Positions 56,354 to 64,000 of a stretch of DNA of 64,000 bases are shown in pieces (positions within the stretch are counted from its first letter, which is position 1; every line of letters begins with the position of its first letter). The translations under genes were made by a program, and so were the position numbers. The notes under the pieces were generated by a model, which was not told the DNA's origin, ran no database searches, and was given only the letters and a program-made list of their open reading frames with translations. The DNA lies in assembly GCA_902762305.1 (NCBI GenBank), contig CACWNW010000016.1:1-64000 (forward strand), written 5' to 3'. The DNA is from Fibrobacter succinogenes (GTDB lineage Bacteria > Fibrobacterota > Fibrobacteria > Fibrobacterales > Fibrobacteraceae).

Positions 56354-56979
56354 GAAACGCCTTCCGTATCCTCGCCATCCTGATATGCTGCGCAACGGCA
56401 ATCTGCGCGCAGGAAGCCCCGAAATACCTGCATATTTCGACAAACCCCTCCTACGCGGACGCCTACGTAAACGAGACTCGGGCCCCAATAGCCTCGAACC
56501 CCGACGTAGCGCTCCCCGGATTCATCCGGGTGCCCGATGGAGAATCAAGCGTACTCGTCACCATATTCAAGCCCGGTTACAAGGACACGACCATTTCCAT
56601 AAAGATATCGCAGGCAGATACCTCCTACCTGATTGTCGCGCTCACGCCCTCGTACGACGACGAGCAGCTGCAATACCAGCAGAAGTCGCTGATGAGGCGC
56701 GCCCGCCGGAACATCGGACACAAGTTCATCTTCGCATCGGCAGTCCCCCTCATCGCAAGCGGAATTTCGGCCATCGTCGCACATAGCGAAATCAAGCAAG
56801 CGAACAAGAAGAAGGAATCCATCGAGAAGAGCCTCATACGGGAAGGCGAAGAATACGAACACAACATCGAGAAATTCAACGATCACCGCGACAAAGCGAA
56901 AACATCGAGGAATATCGCCATCAGTACCGCTATCGGCGGAGCGATTCTACTCGGGTTCGGGATAGTCCTTTCCTTCTAG
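56350..56979 (+). CDS. Exported PEGA-domain protein with a C-terminal membrane hairpin
   Basis: 209 residues. The signal peptide ends near CATAICAQE. About 25-100 is a PEGA beta-sandwich (YLHISTNPSYADAYVNE, RVPDGESSVLVTIFKPGYKDTTI), the surface-layer-like repeat that often sits against the cell wall. About 125-145 and 185-209 are hydrophobic helices (FIFASAVPLIASGISAIVA and IAISTAIGGAILLGFGIVLSF) joined by a charged region, so the C-terminus is membrane-embedded. The end GFGIVLSF resembles GLGIFLSF in the next protein, indicating shared ancestry. Confidence 0.78.
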   Translation: MRNAFRILAILICCATAICAQEAPKYLHISTNPSYADAYVNETRAPIASNPDVALPGFIRVPDGESSVLVTIFKPGYKDTTISIKISQADTSYLIVALTPSYDDEQLQYQQKSLMRRARRNIGHKFIFASAVPLIASGISAIVAHSEIKQANKKKESIEKSLIREGEEYEHNIEKFNDHRDKAKTSRNIAISTAIGGAILLGFGIVLSF

Positions 56980-56987
56980 GTAGCAAT

Positions 56988-58577
56988 ATGAGTAGTCCTA
57001 TGAAAAAAATAGTCTCGCTTATAGCCATCTGCCTCTCTGCACATACCTTTGCCGCGGACCCGCAGGGTATATTCGCCCAGGTGGAACTCGTCTCGGGCAC
57101 AAAGCAGAAAGCGCAATTCCTCGGTATCGCAAACGATACCGTAAGTCTCGGCGGCTACATCAAGAATCAGTTCACCATCGTGAAGTTTCCGAAGGCTCAG
57201 TTCAAGAGCATCGTAGACGAGCAGGGCAACGACCTCCTGAACCCGGCAAAGGCAGCGCCGGATTCTGCTGCGGGTGCAGATTCCTCGATTGTCAAGAACG
57301 ATTCAGCCCAGGCAAGCGATACCACCACACAGGATTCCGCCACCGCCGGTTTAGAACAAAATAACAACGATACCGCAACCATAGCAAAAGGCAATTCCGC
57401 CAAGGTTTTCGTCGATTTCGAGCCCTCCGACATAGATGCAGCCACACAGGAACTGCTCGGGAACATCACCTACGGCCTGCTGCACGAACTGGATACCGCC
57501 ATCCAGATGCACCGCTGGAACGAGATTTCGGAATGTAACGACAGGGGATGCATCCAGGAGCACTGGAAACAAGCGGGCGCCAAAGAAATCTACTTCGGGA
57601 AAATAGCGCACGCCAAGCATCCCGATTCCGTCAGTATCGAGCTCACCCGCATTCTTTATGAAGAAGACCTCCCGACAATCACGAAATCTCATATAGTCGC
57701 CCCGCGCGATTCCATTTTGCAGAACGTCCTCAACAAGAACGTCCTCACGAACCTCGTCAAAAAGGCTAACGGGAAGCCCGTCCCGACAAAGGCGGAACGC
57801 AGCTACATCCACATCGAGACCGACCCGGAAGCGGCAACCATCTCCCGCCCCGAAAAAGACGCCATCTGCAAATCCCCCTGCACCTTCGCTGTAACCGACA
57901 CCGGCAAGATAGAAGTAAACGCCTTCTGGAATGTCGACAAGCACCTCTGGGGTGCACAGACCTTCGTCCGTCCGCTTCCGGGCGACACCGCGAAAGTTTC
58001 GCTCAAACTCAAACGTATCAATCCCGAAATCAAGATAGTGAGCAACCCGGTCGGCGCAGAAATATTCCCGGGTCAAAACGAAATCACCCACGAAAGCCAG
58101 TCCATCGGCAACACGCCCAAGAAGGTCACGCTCACAACTCCGGGCATGACTTACCTGCGCCTCCGAAAGGCCGGCTACCGCGATACGCTAGTCAGCTTCT
58201 ACGTTGCACCCGTTTCCGAAATAAACCTCGACATTTCCATGGAGCACCTCACCGACTTCGACGAAATCAAGATGCAAGAGGAATGGTACCACAAGCGCAA
58301 GGTCTCGTTCATCGGCAAGGTACTGATGGGCTCCTCGGTCACCCCCATCCTCTTGGGCACGCTGTTCTTCTATCTGGCCTCGCAAGATTACGATGAAGCC
58401 AGGGACATCAAGGACGAACTCGGCATGCCTAGTGCCGCCAAGGGCGAGAAATTCAACGAAAGAATCAAGAAAAACAGGGACCTGGTTGACTCGGGAGACC
58501 GCTACTCCATCATCGGAGGGACCCTAGTCGGTACTGGAATAGTCCTGTTCGGACTAGGCATTTTCTTGTCTTTCTAG
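56988..58577 (+). CDS. Exported protein with TolB-N/LpoB-like and PEGA domains and a C-terminal membrane hairpin
   Basis: 529 residues. Signal peptide to about 23 (HTFAADPQG). About 25-75 is a small beta domain (VELVSGTKQKAQFLGIANDTVSL), followed by an Asp/Ala/Ser-rich linker to about 125. About 135-270 resembles the TolB-N/FlgO-type family (NDRGCIQEHWKQAGAKEIYFGKI), as in other envelope proteins that sense or assemble. About 275-420 contains PEGA-like repeats (YIHIETDPEAATISRPEKDA; EIKIVSNPVGAEIFPGQ). The end has two hydrophobic segments and the tail GTGIVLFGLGIFLSF, like the protein before it. It begins 8 bases after that gene. Confidence 0.75.
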   Translation: MSSPMKKIVSLIAICLSAHTFAADPQGIFAQVELVSGTKQKAQFLGIANDTVSLGGYIKNQFTIVKFPKAQFKSIVDEQGNDLLNPAKAAPDSAAGADSSIVKNDSAQASDTTTQDSATAGLEQNNNDTATIAKGNSAKVFVDFEPSDIDAATQELLGNITYGLLHELDTAIQMHRWNEISECNDRGCIQEHWKQAGAKEIYFGKIAHAKHPDSVSIELTRILYEEDLPTITKSHIVAPRDSILQNVLNKNVLTNLVKKANGKPVPTKAERSYIHIETDPEAATISRPEKDAICKSPCTFAVTDTGKIEVNAFWNVDKHLWGAQTFVRPLPGDTAKVSLKLKRINPEIKIVSNPVGAEIFPGQNEITHESQSIGNTPKKVTLTTPGMTYLRLRKAGYRDTLVSFYVAPVSEINLDISMEHLTDFDEIKMQEEWYHKRKVSFIGKVLMGSSVTPILLGTLFFYLASQDYDEARDIKDELGMPSAAKGEKFNERIKKNRDLVDSGDRYSIIGGTLVGTGIVLFGLGIFLSF

Positions 58578-58663
58578 GTTTTTTCCGCGAAAACACCCAA
58601 AAAAGCGCTATTTTTTGCACACCTTTTTGCAAGATGGCCGTTTTTAATCTAAATTTTTATACG

Positions 58664-60292
58664 ATGCGAAAAATAGTTAACAAAATTTTGCCCTTTTTGC
58701 TTCTGACTGCAAGCGCGTACGCGGCCGACTTCGAGCGCTCCAATTGGCGTACTCAGATATACCTGCAGGCAGAACCCGCCTTTGTCCATTTTGAAGCCCA
58801 GAACCCCCAGTTGCTCAAGGAACCCATCGATAAGGAAATCCTTACGGTTCCGCTCAACGTCGGCTTCCTGTTCAGCCCCCTTTTCACCCCCATCGCCAAG
58901 GCCGACATCCCGTTTACCTTGTGGCTCGGTGTCGAGGTCAACTCCATCCAGTTCCGTGAAATTGACAGCAACCCCCAGTACTGGGGCGTAGACGACAACG
59001 GCAAGGCCGACCACAGCAAGGACCTTTCCGAGACGGGCGAAGGCCGTTCGTTCTCCTTCCGTGCATATGCCCCGTCCGTGGTAGGCGGTTTCTCCTTCAA
59101 CCTCGGTGGCGACTTCGACTTGCGCGTCCTCGGCGGTTACGGATTCCAGTTCTTCACGTTCATCGACAACTACTCTACGAGCACTAAGGATAATACCGAG
59201 ATGGCTCCCACCGCATTTGTGTCGGGCGCACTCGAATACCGCATCACCGAAGTGTTCCGCGACGTAGACCTCAAGATCGGCGTGAACGTCCGCAAGGAAT
59301 TCCTCCCCTACGAGAACCTGAAGGCGACCGATCCGTACACCTACGACGCAGAGAACCCGACCCCGTCGTCCGGTTACGCCGGAATCACGGTCGACAAGAT
59401 TTCTTACAAGTGGCCCGTGCGCGTCGGACTCGAACTCTCGCTCGACTTCGGGCGTGAAAGCCGCCGCGACCGCCGTATGCGCTTCACCCTGCGCGACCGC
59501 GACCAGGTGCTCCGTGAAAACAGCGAAGTCAAGGACACGCTCAGCGACTGGGACTGCATGGCCATCGAGCGCGACTACCGGTTCTTCCTCGACGACAACG
59601 GCGAACTGCCCGACATGAGCGAAGCCTTCACGCGCACCCAGTTCTCCGACGTGCTGGAAAGCTTCCTTGCCTTCTGCCACCCGGCAGACCTCGCCACGAA
59701 GGAAAAGCTCTACGCGACTCTCGATACCGGCAAGGTCGAACTGAAGGAATACCAGGTACGCCAGGAAGATTCCCGTTTCGATCAGGTCATGGCAAGCAAC
59801 GACCCCGAAATGCTCGAGATGTTCCTGCAGTACTACCCCGACTCCCCGCGTAGGGGCGAGGTCGAAGCCAAGCTCAAGACGCTCGGCGAATACCACAAGT
59901 TCCGCGAAATCCAGGCACAGAACACCTTCAAGGCTTACCTCGCCTACCTGAACGACAACCCGAACGGTGCGTTCCGCGACGAAGCCGAGACGGGCATCTT
60001 CGAACTCGTGAAGAGCAGCAACCGCCAGAAGGACTACGAAATTTACCTGAAGCGCTTCCCCAACGGCAAGTACGTCAACGAAGCGAAGGCCGCCCTCAAG
60101 GGATCCAACTCCAGCGAGCCTTCCGTGATGGAATACCAGGCCCCCGAGTACGTAGCCGAAGAGGCCGCACCTGAGGTCGAGGAAGACGAGGATGAAGTGG
60201 AAGAAGCACCGAAGGTGAAGAACAAGAAAGCCGCCAAGAAGGCCGCGAAGAAGAAAGCCAAGGCCAAGGCTAAGTCCAAGAAGAGAAGATAA
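58664..60292 (+). CDS. Outer-membrane-like protein with TPR-like domain and a histone H1-like Lys/Ala tail
   Basis: 542 residues. Signal peptide to LTASAYAADF (about 20). About 22-275 is a beta-rich region in alternating strands (FSFNLGGDFDLRVLGGYGFQFF; VRVGLELSLDFGRE), consistent with an outer-membrane barrel. About 350-470 has helical tetratricopeptide-like repeats (DPEMLEMFLQYYPDSPRRGEV; FKAYLAYLNDNPNGAFRDEA; YEIYLKRFPNGKYVNEA). After an acidic segment (about 495-515) the protein ends in a run of Lys and Ala (AAKKAAKKKAKAKAKSKKRR), unusual in an exported protein. No close family is known to me. A terminator follows at 60312. Confidence 0.7.
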   Translation: MRKIVNKILPFLLLTASAYAADFERSNWRTQIYLQAEPAFVHFEAQNPQLLKEPIDKEILTVPLNVGFLFSPLFTPIAKADIPFTLWLGVEVNSIQFREIDSNPQYWGVDDNGKADHSKDLSETGEGRSFSFRAYAPSVVGGFSFNLGGDFDLRVLGGYGFQFFTFIDNYSTSTKDNTEMAPTAFVSGALEYRITEVFRDVDLKIGVNVRKEFLPYENLKATDPYTYDAENPTPSSGYAGITVDKISYKWPVRVGLELSLDFGRESRRDRRMRFTLRDRDQVLRENSEVKDTLSDWDCMAIERDYRFFLDDNGELPDMSEAFTRTQFSDVLESFLAFCHPADLATKEKLYATLDTGKVELKEYQVRQEDSRFDQVMASNDPEMLEMFLQYYPDSPRRGEVEAKLKTLGEYHKFREIQAQNTFKAYLAYLNDNPNGAFRDEAETGIFELVKSSNRQKDYEIYLKRFPNGKYVNEAKAALKGSNSSEPSVMEYQAPEYVAEEAAPEVEEDEDEVEEAPKVKNKKAAKKAAKKKAKAKAKSKKRR

Positions 60293-60311
60293 GATTCAAA
60301 CCGAAACTCGC

Positions 60312-60338
60312 AGCACGGTCTATCGCCGTGCTTTTTTA
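60312..60338 (+). terminator. Terminator after the outer-membrane-like protein gene
   Basis: AGCACGG (60312-60318) / CCGTGCT (60326-60332) with a 7-base loop, followed by TTTTT. Confidence 0.85.
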
Positions 60339-60351
60339 AATACCTTAAGAC

Positions 60352-61110
60352 ATGAAAAATTTCGCCATACTAGCACTCCTTGTCGCAGGTCTGAACCTCG
60401 CGGCTTTTGCTCAGACAGATTCCTCATTAACGCCCGCGACGGCTCCTGCAATTGAAGTCGAGGCCGCAACCTCCGACACCGCCCCGAAGAGCGGCATCTA
60501 CGACCAGGTCATCGACTGGTACAACGACAACCTGAACTACGGCACCATCGCGCTCCTCATGGCTGTCGAGAGTTCGTTCATCCCCTTCCCGTCGGAACTG
60601 GTGGTGCCCCCTGCCGCCTACAAGGCAATGCAGCCCGAGTCGGGCCTGAACATTATCTTCATCGTGATATTCGCGACCCTCGGCGCACTCGCCGGCGCAT
60701 TCATCAACTACTTCCTCGCGAAGTTCCTCGGGCGCCCGATTGTGTACAAATTCGCAGACAGCCGCCTCGGACATTTCTTGCTTCTCGATGCGGGCAAGGT
60801 CGAGAAGGCAGAGACCTTCTTCCGCGACCATGGTGCAATCTCGACCCTGGTGGGGAGGCTCATTCCCGCAATACGCCAGCTGATATCCATCCCGGCGGGG
60901 CTTTCGAACATGAAGCTCTGGGCATTCGCGCTCTACACCGCCATCGGTGCCACCTTCTGGAATATCATCCTCGCCATCCTCGGGTACATCGCCCACGGGC
61001 AGAAGGACTTGATACAGGCATACAGCCACGAGCTTTCCATCGGGCTCGTTGGGCTCGGCGTGCTGTTCATCGCCTACATGACCTGGTGTGCGTTAAAGCC
61101 GAAGAAGTAA
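60352..61110 (+). CDS. DedA-family membrane protein
   Basis: 252 residues. An N-terminal hydrophobic leader (FAILALLVAGLNLAAFAQ) is extra to the usual family and may be a cleaved signal peptide or an additional helix. The core has the DedA/SNARE-associated features: ESSFIPFPSELVVPPAAY near 77, GAFINYFLAKFLGRPIVYKF near 120, and FFRDHGAISTLVGRLIPAIR plus QLISIPAGLSNM near 160-185, the conserved F/LxGRxxPxxRxxxxxPAG motif. Such proteins scramble or recycle undecaprenyl phosphate and phospholipids. The final helices end at KPKK. Confidence 0.9.
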   Translation: MKNFAILALLVAGLNLAAFAQTDSSLTPATAPAIEVEAATSDTAPKSGIYDQVIDWYNDNLNYGTIALLMAVESSFIPFPSELVVPPAAYKAMQPESGLNIIFIVIFATLGALAGAFINYFLAKFLGRPIVYKFADSRLGHFLLLDAGKVEKAETFFRDHGAISTLVGRLIPAIRQLISIPAGLSNMKLWAFALYTAIGATFWNIILAILGYIAHGQKDLIQAYSHELSIGLVGLGVLFIAYMTWCALKPKK

Positions 61111-61719
61111 TTAGAAGTTGCAGTTCTCGATGCAGCGGTTCCTTTCGAAGGTCGCTTCCAGAACTTTCACGCCCAATTTGAACCGGCGGTAAGGGCCGTT
61201 CCGTAGCCCGTTTTCGAAAGTCATTTCTTCTTTCAGCACGCCCAGTTCATCGTAAACTCTTGCGACTCCGTGGATGCGGCCCGCAACATAGGGAATCTTG
61301 CGCCACACGAGTCCGCGTTCATTGTACTCTTCGCTCATTCCGTCGAGGACGCCATCCTTGTACACTTCGCGCAACTTTTTCATTCCGTTGTCGTAGTAGT
61401 CCGTGCTAATGCCGTGCTCTATGCCGGCACGATAACCGATAGTCTGCCAAGGCTTCCCATTCTCGTAATAGCTCTTGAACACGCCATCGAGTTTGCCGGC
61501 CTTGTAGGGGGCTTCAATCGCGACCTTGCCGTTCGGGTGGTAGCTCACCGCCACACCCTCGCGGATGTCCGTCCCCTTCTGCACCGTGTAAAGGCGCGAA
61601 GGAGTGCCGTCAGAGTAAAATTCTTTTATCGTATCAAGTGCCGCCGTTGGCGTTTTTTGCGCCAGCGCAATCGAGCAGAGCCCGCATAGAATGATACACA
61701 ACGAAAATAACGTTTTCAT
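61111..61719 (-). CDS. Exported YwqK/MORN-repeat protein
   Basis: 202 residues. Signal peptide to about 20 (CGLCSIALAQ). The rest is a chain of MORN-2/YwqK units of about 20 residues: VAVSYHPNGKVAIEAPYKAG, KSYYENGKPWQTIGYRAG, TDYYDNGMKKLREVYKDG, EEYNERGLVWRKIPYVAG, RVYDELGVLKEEMTFENG. Each is a two-strand hairpin and the set forms a beta-meander. Such proteins occur in the periplasm, and some act as immunity or antitoxin partners, but no toxin is adjacent. It is convergent with the DedA gene, whose stop is directly beside it. Confidence 0.85.
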   Translation of the reverse strand: MKTLFSLCIILCGLCSIALAQKTPTAALDTIKEFYSDGTPSRLYTVQKGTDIREGVAVSYHPNGKVAIEAPYKAGKLDGVFKSYYENGKPWQTIGYRAGIEHGISTDYYDNGMKKLREVYKDGVLDGMSEEYNERGLVWRKIPYVAGRIHGVARVYDELGVLKEEMTFENGLRNGPYRRFKLGVKVLEATFERNRCIENCNF

Positions 61720-61770
61720 CGGAAACAAATGTAGTTTTATCGGCGATAAATATGTATTTTGCGAGTGCTT

Positions 61771-63276
61771 ATGCGCATTACTTTTTTAAACCCGCCGTTC
61801 CATCCGATGTTCAGTCGCGAGTCCCGCAGTCCGTGCGTGACCAAATCGAGCACTCTTTACTGGCCCATGTTTTTGAGCTACGCCGCCGGCACTGTCGAAG
61901 CCGACGGTAACGAAATCCAGCTCATCGACAGCCCCGCCATGGAACTCGACCTGCCGAAGACACTGGACGGCATCAAGAAGTTTGACCCCGCGCTTGTTAT
62001 CTGCAGCACGAGTACGCCTAGTATTTTGAACGACCTCAAGGTGGTGCACGCCATCAAGGATACGCTCCCGAACACGAAGGTCGCCATCATGGGCACGCAC
62101 GCCACCGCCGAGCCGCTCGAATCCATGGAGATGGAACCGAGCCTCGATTTCGTGATTATCGGCGAGGCGGACTACACCGCGAGGAACCTCGTGCGTTACA
62201 TGCGCGGCGACATCAAGGATATCGCGAGCATCGCGGGCCTCGCCTTCCGCAAGGCGGACGGCACGACCGACTTCCAGCCCGAAGGCCCAAAGATCGAGAA
62301 CCTCGACGAGCTCCCGTGGGTTTCCAAAGTTTACCGCAAGCACCTGTACAGCTGCTACAAGAAGTATTTCTACGGAGCGAACCTCAACCCGCTGATCGTC
62401 ATCTTGAGCGGGCGCGGTTGCCCGAACCGCTGCAGCTACTGCGTGATTCCGCAGACGCTCAACGGCCACAGGTTCCGCCGCCGCACGCCGAAGGACGTGG
62501 TCGACGAACTGCAGTACATCAAGGATAATTTCGAGGACCTGGGCGAAGTCTTCTTCGAAGACGACACGTTCACCGCAAGCCACGAGCACGTCCGCGAAAT
62601 CTGCAACCTGATCCTGGAACGCGGCCTCAAGATTACGTGGAGCTGCAACGCCCGCGCCGATGTCCCGCTGGATTTGCTCAAGCTGATGAAGAAGGCGGGC
62701 GGCCGCGAGATGTGCGTCGGTTTTGAAAGTGCAAGCCCCGTGGTTCTCGAGAACATCCACAAGGGCGTGAAGAACACCGACAAAGCAATCGAGTTCACGA
62801 AGAACGCCCGCAAGGCAGGCCTCCTGGTGCACGGCTGCTTCATGGTGGGTAACCCCGGCGACACTCCGGAAACTCTCCGCATGACGCTCGACTACGCCAA
62901 GAAGTTGAACCCGAACACCGCGCAGTTCTACCCCATCATGGCGTACCCCGGTACCGAGGCCTACAAGGAAGCCCTTGCAAGCGGTGCATTACAGACAAAG
63001 GATTACAACCAGTGGCTCGACAAGGACGGCTTCCACCGCACTACCATCCAGCGCGGCGAACTCACCAGCCAAGCACTTGTGGACTTCTGCGACAAGGCCC
63101 GCCGTGAATTCTACCTGCGCCCGAGCTACATATTCCGCCAGGGAATCATGGCCATCAAGAACCCGCGCGAACGCTACCGCGTATTCCGTGGATTCGGCAC
63201 GCTCGTGAAGCACCTGTTCCGCAAGCACGGGCAGCTCGCCCCTGTCGCGCGCCAGGCCCCGACGATCAAGCAATAG
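61771..63276 (+). CDS. B12-binding-domain radical SAM protein
   Basis: 501 residues. N-terminal cobalamin-binding-like Rossmann domain (about 1-160; MRITFLNPPFHPMFSRESRS, IMGTHATAEPLESME, FVIIGEADYTARNLV), then a radical SAM TIM barrel with RGCPNRCSYCVIPQTL carrying the CxxxCxxC cluster at about 215, and FFEDDTFTASHEHVREICN, MCVGFESASPVVLENIHKG and VHGCFMVGNPGDTPETL, typical of BchE-, HpnJ- and P-methylase-like enzymes. It may methylate or rearrange an unactivated carbon or alter a lipid or cofactor. Partners are not apparent. A terminator follows at 63305. Confidence 0.9.
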   Translation: MRITFLNPPFHPMFSRESRSPCVTKSSTLYWPMFLSYAAGTVEADGNEIQLIDSPAMELDLPKTLDGIKKFDPALVICSTSTPSILNDLKVVHAIKDTLPNTKVAIMGTHATAEPLESMEMEPSLDFVIIGEADYTARNLVRYMRGDIKDIASIAGLAFRKADGTTDFQPEGPKIENLDELPWVSKVYRKHLYSCYKKYFYGANLNPLIVILSGRGCPNRCSYCVIPQTLNGHRFRRRTPKDVVDELQYIKDNFEDLGEVFFEDDTFTASHEHVREICNLILERGLKITWSCNARADVPLDLLKLMKKAGGREMCVGFESASPVVLENIHKGVKNTDKAIEFTKNARKAGLLVHGCFMVGNPGDTPETLRMTLDYAKKLNPNTAQFYPIMAYPGTEAYKEALASGALQTKDYNQWLDKDGFHRTTIQRGELTSQALVDFCDKARREFYLRPSYIFRQGIMAIKNPRERYRVFRGFGTLVKHLFRKHGQLAPVARQAPTIKQ

Positions 63277-63304
63277 CGGATTGACAAGCAACGCAACCTT
63301 ATTT

Positions 63305-63332
63305 AAATCCCGGCCCTTGCGCCGGGATTTTT
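63305..63332 (+). terminator. Terminator of the radical SAM gene
   Basis: A 10-bp perfect stem AAATCCCGGC (63305-63314) / GCCGGGATTT (63321-63330) with loop CCTTGC, followed by TT. Confidence 0.85.
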
Positions 63333-63357
63333 ACTACATTGGTTGACAGAGGCCAAT

Positions 63358-64000
63358 ATGATTTGCAAGAAGTGCGGAAGGGAATACGATGACGACATGC
63401 CGAAGTGCCTGTGGTGTGACGCACCGAACGACAGCAAAGTCGATTCCTCGGCCACAAACCCGGCAGACGGAACCGAGCCGGAGGAAACTGCAACCCTCTC
63501 GGAATGCGAGATTTACTGTAAGAATGCAGTTTTCTGGCTCAGTTTTTTCTTTATCGGCTTAACCATTCTCGCTATTCCGACGGAACTTTCAATTGCAACT
63601 CATGGTGGCTTCGACAATTACTTTGGAGAATTGCTTAAAGGATTTTTGCTTTCGGGAATTTTGGGCATATTCGTTCCATTCATATTTCTACAGCTCCTTT
63701 CAGGAACAAGAGCAAACGCAGTCGGCGACCTCCTGGGCTTCGGCATCATCATAAACTTCTTCCTGCTATTTGTACATCTCTTTGTCACCTCTTGGATTGC
63801 CATTTACAAGTTTTGCGCTTGGCTCCACTGCGTCATCAAGGAACAGCAACGTTATTCAAAAACCGATTTTACACCCCGTGGAGCAATATTCTTTGCCCTG
63901 ATCCCTATTATTTTTCCGGTATATCACTATATGATTTTCAAGGACCTACTCGCCCGGCAAAAAGAGGCTCTCGGACAAAACAGCCTAGAAAACGCTCACC
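63358..64000 (+). CDS. Zinc-ribbon membrane protein (C-terminus outside the window)
   Basis: At least 214 codons, open to the window end. The start MICKKCGREYDDDMPKCLW followed by CDAP carries a CxxC...CxxC zinc ribbon, followed by an acidic/Ser/Thr-rich linker and then at least four hydrophobic helices (FWLSFFFIGLTILAI, LLSGILGIFVPFIFL, GFGIIINFFLLFVHLFV, AIFFALIPIIFPVYHYMIF). It resembles zinc_ribbon_2 plus membrane proteins common in Bacteroidota and Fibrobacterota. The role is unknown. The ATG at 63358 follows an AT-rich region with TTGACA at 63343. Confidence 0.7.
   Translation, partial: MICKKCGREYDDDMPKCLWCDAPNDSKVDSSATNPADGTEPEETATLSECEIYCKNAVFWLSFFFIGLTILAIPTELSIATHGGFDNYFGELLKGFLLSGILGIFVPFIFLQLLSGTRANAVGDLLGFGIIINFFLLFVHLFVTSWIAIYKFCAWLHCVIKEQQRYSKTDFTPRGAIFFALIPIIFPVYHYMIFKDLLARQKEALGQNSLENAH

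Overview
The window reads as chromosomal DNA of a Fibrobacteraceae bacterium (Fibrobacter or a close relative). Lineage clues are a lipoprotein of the Fibrobacter-specific TIGR02145 paralogous family with long Ser linkers (8375-9394), a secreted GH74 xyloglucanase with a T9SS-like C-terminal sorting domain (4482-7040), many Fibrobacter-style secreted proteins and lipoproteins, and a 31-residue AURKAIP1/COX24-type protein like those of Bacteroidota (18457-18552). Coding DNA is GC-rich and gene-dense; the few long gaps are AT-richer and full of small repeats. There is no prophage, insertion sequence or CRISPR array that I can see.

Layout. 1-7040: tex (partial), a small lipoprotein, an LpxL/HtrB acyltransferase, nhaA, a GIY-YIG protein and the GH74 enzyme. 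7041-8374: tRNA-Gly(CCC) and about 1 kb of non-coding repeat DNA. 8375-18296: the TIGR02145 lipoprotein, an Rpn-family nuclease whose C-terminal tail is duplicated in tandem, a three-gene minus-strand operon ending in a HAD phosphatase, an aspartoacylase-like protein, dusA and a metallo-beta-lactamase-fold hydrolase. 18457-21092: the small basic protein, ornithine carbamoyltransferase, a second repeat-rich gap and trpS. 21173-28313: a plus-strand run of RNase D, a membrane-anchored 5-FTHF cyclo-ligase, a TrmH methyltransferase, a primase-like/RecA ATPase, a degenerate TrmA-like protein and a LysM protein. 28439-33726: a two-component system followed by a TPR/beta-propeller protein. 33853-38581: peptide-binding lipoprotein, pssA, murein amidase MpaA, an M15 peptidase and ruvC. 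38664-47168: a Twinkle/gp4-like primase-helicase, a GT4 glycosyltransferase, an MMPL exporter and a CotH-kinase lipoprotein. 47345-50943: methionine synthase split into two overlapping genes. 51100-52546: an unknown gene, oppF and xseB. 52596-60292: a tightly packed envelope cluster of three related lipoproteins, two PEGA proteins and an outer-membrane-like protein with a histone-like Lys/Ala tail. 60352-64000: DedA, a YwqK/MORN protein, a B12-binding radical SAM enzyme and a zinc-ribbon membrane protein cut by the window end.

Themes. Several genes serve the envelope: lipid A acylation, phosphatidylserine synthesis, MMPL export, murein peptide trimming, LysM and PEGA proteins. Several serve RNA and translation: dusA, trpS, RNase D, TrmH, the TrmA-like protein and Tex. 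The most unusual items are the Rpn gene with a separately translatable duplicate of its C-terminal tail (a possible intragenic antitoxin arrangement), a family of about 90-bp intergenic repeats with a conserved frame around a hairpin of variable sequence, split metH, two chromosomal primase/helicase-like proteins with eroded primase centres, and the translation-coupled lipoprotein/PEGA cluster. All functions come from reading motifs by eye; no database search was run.
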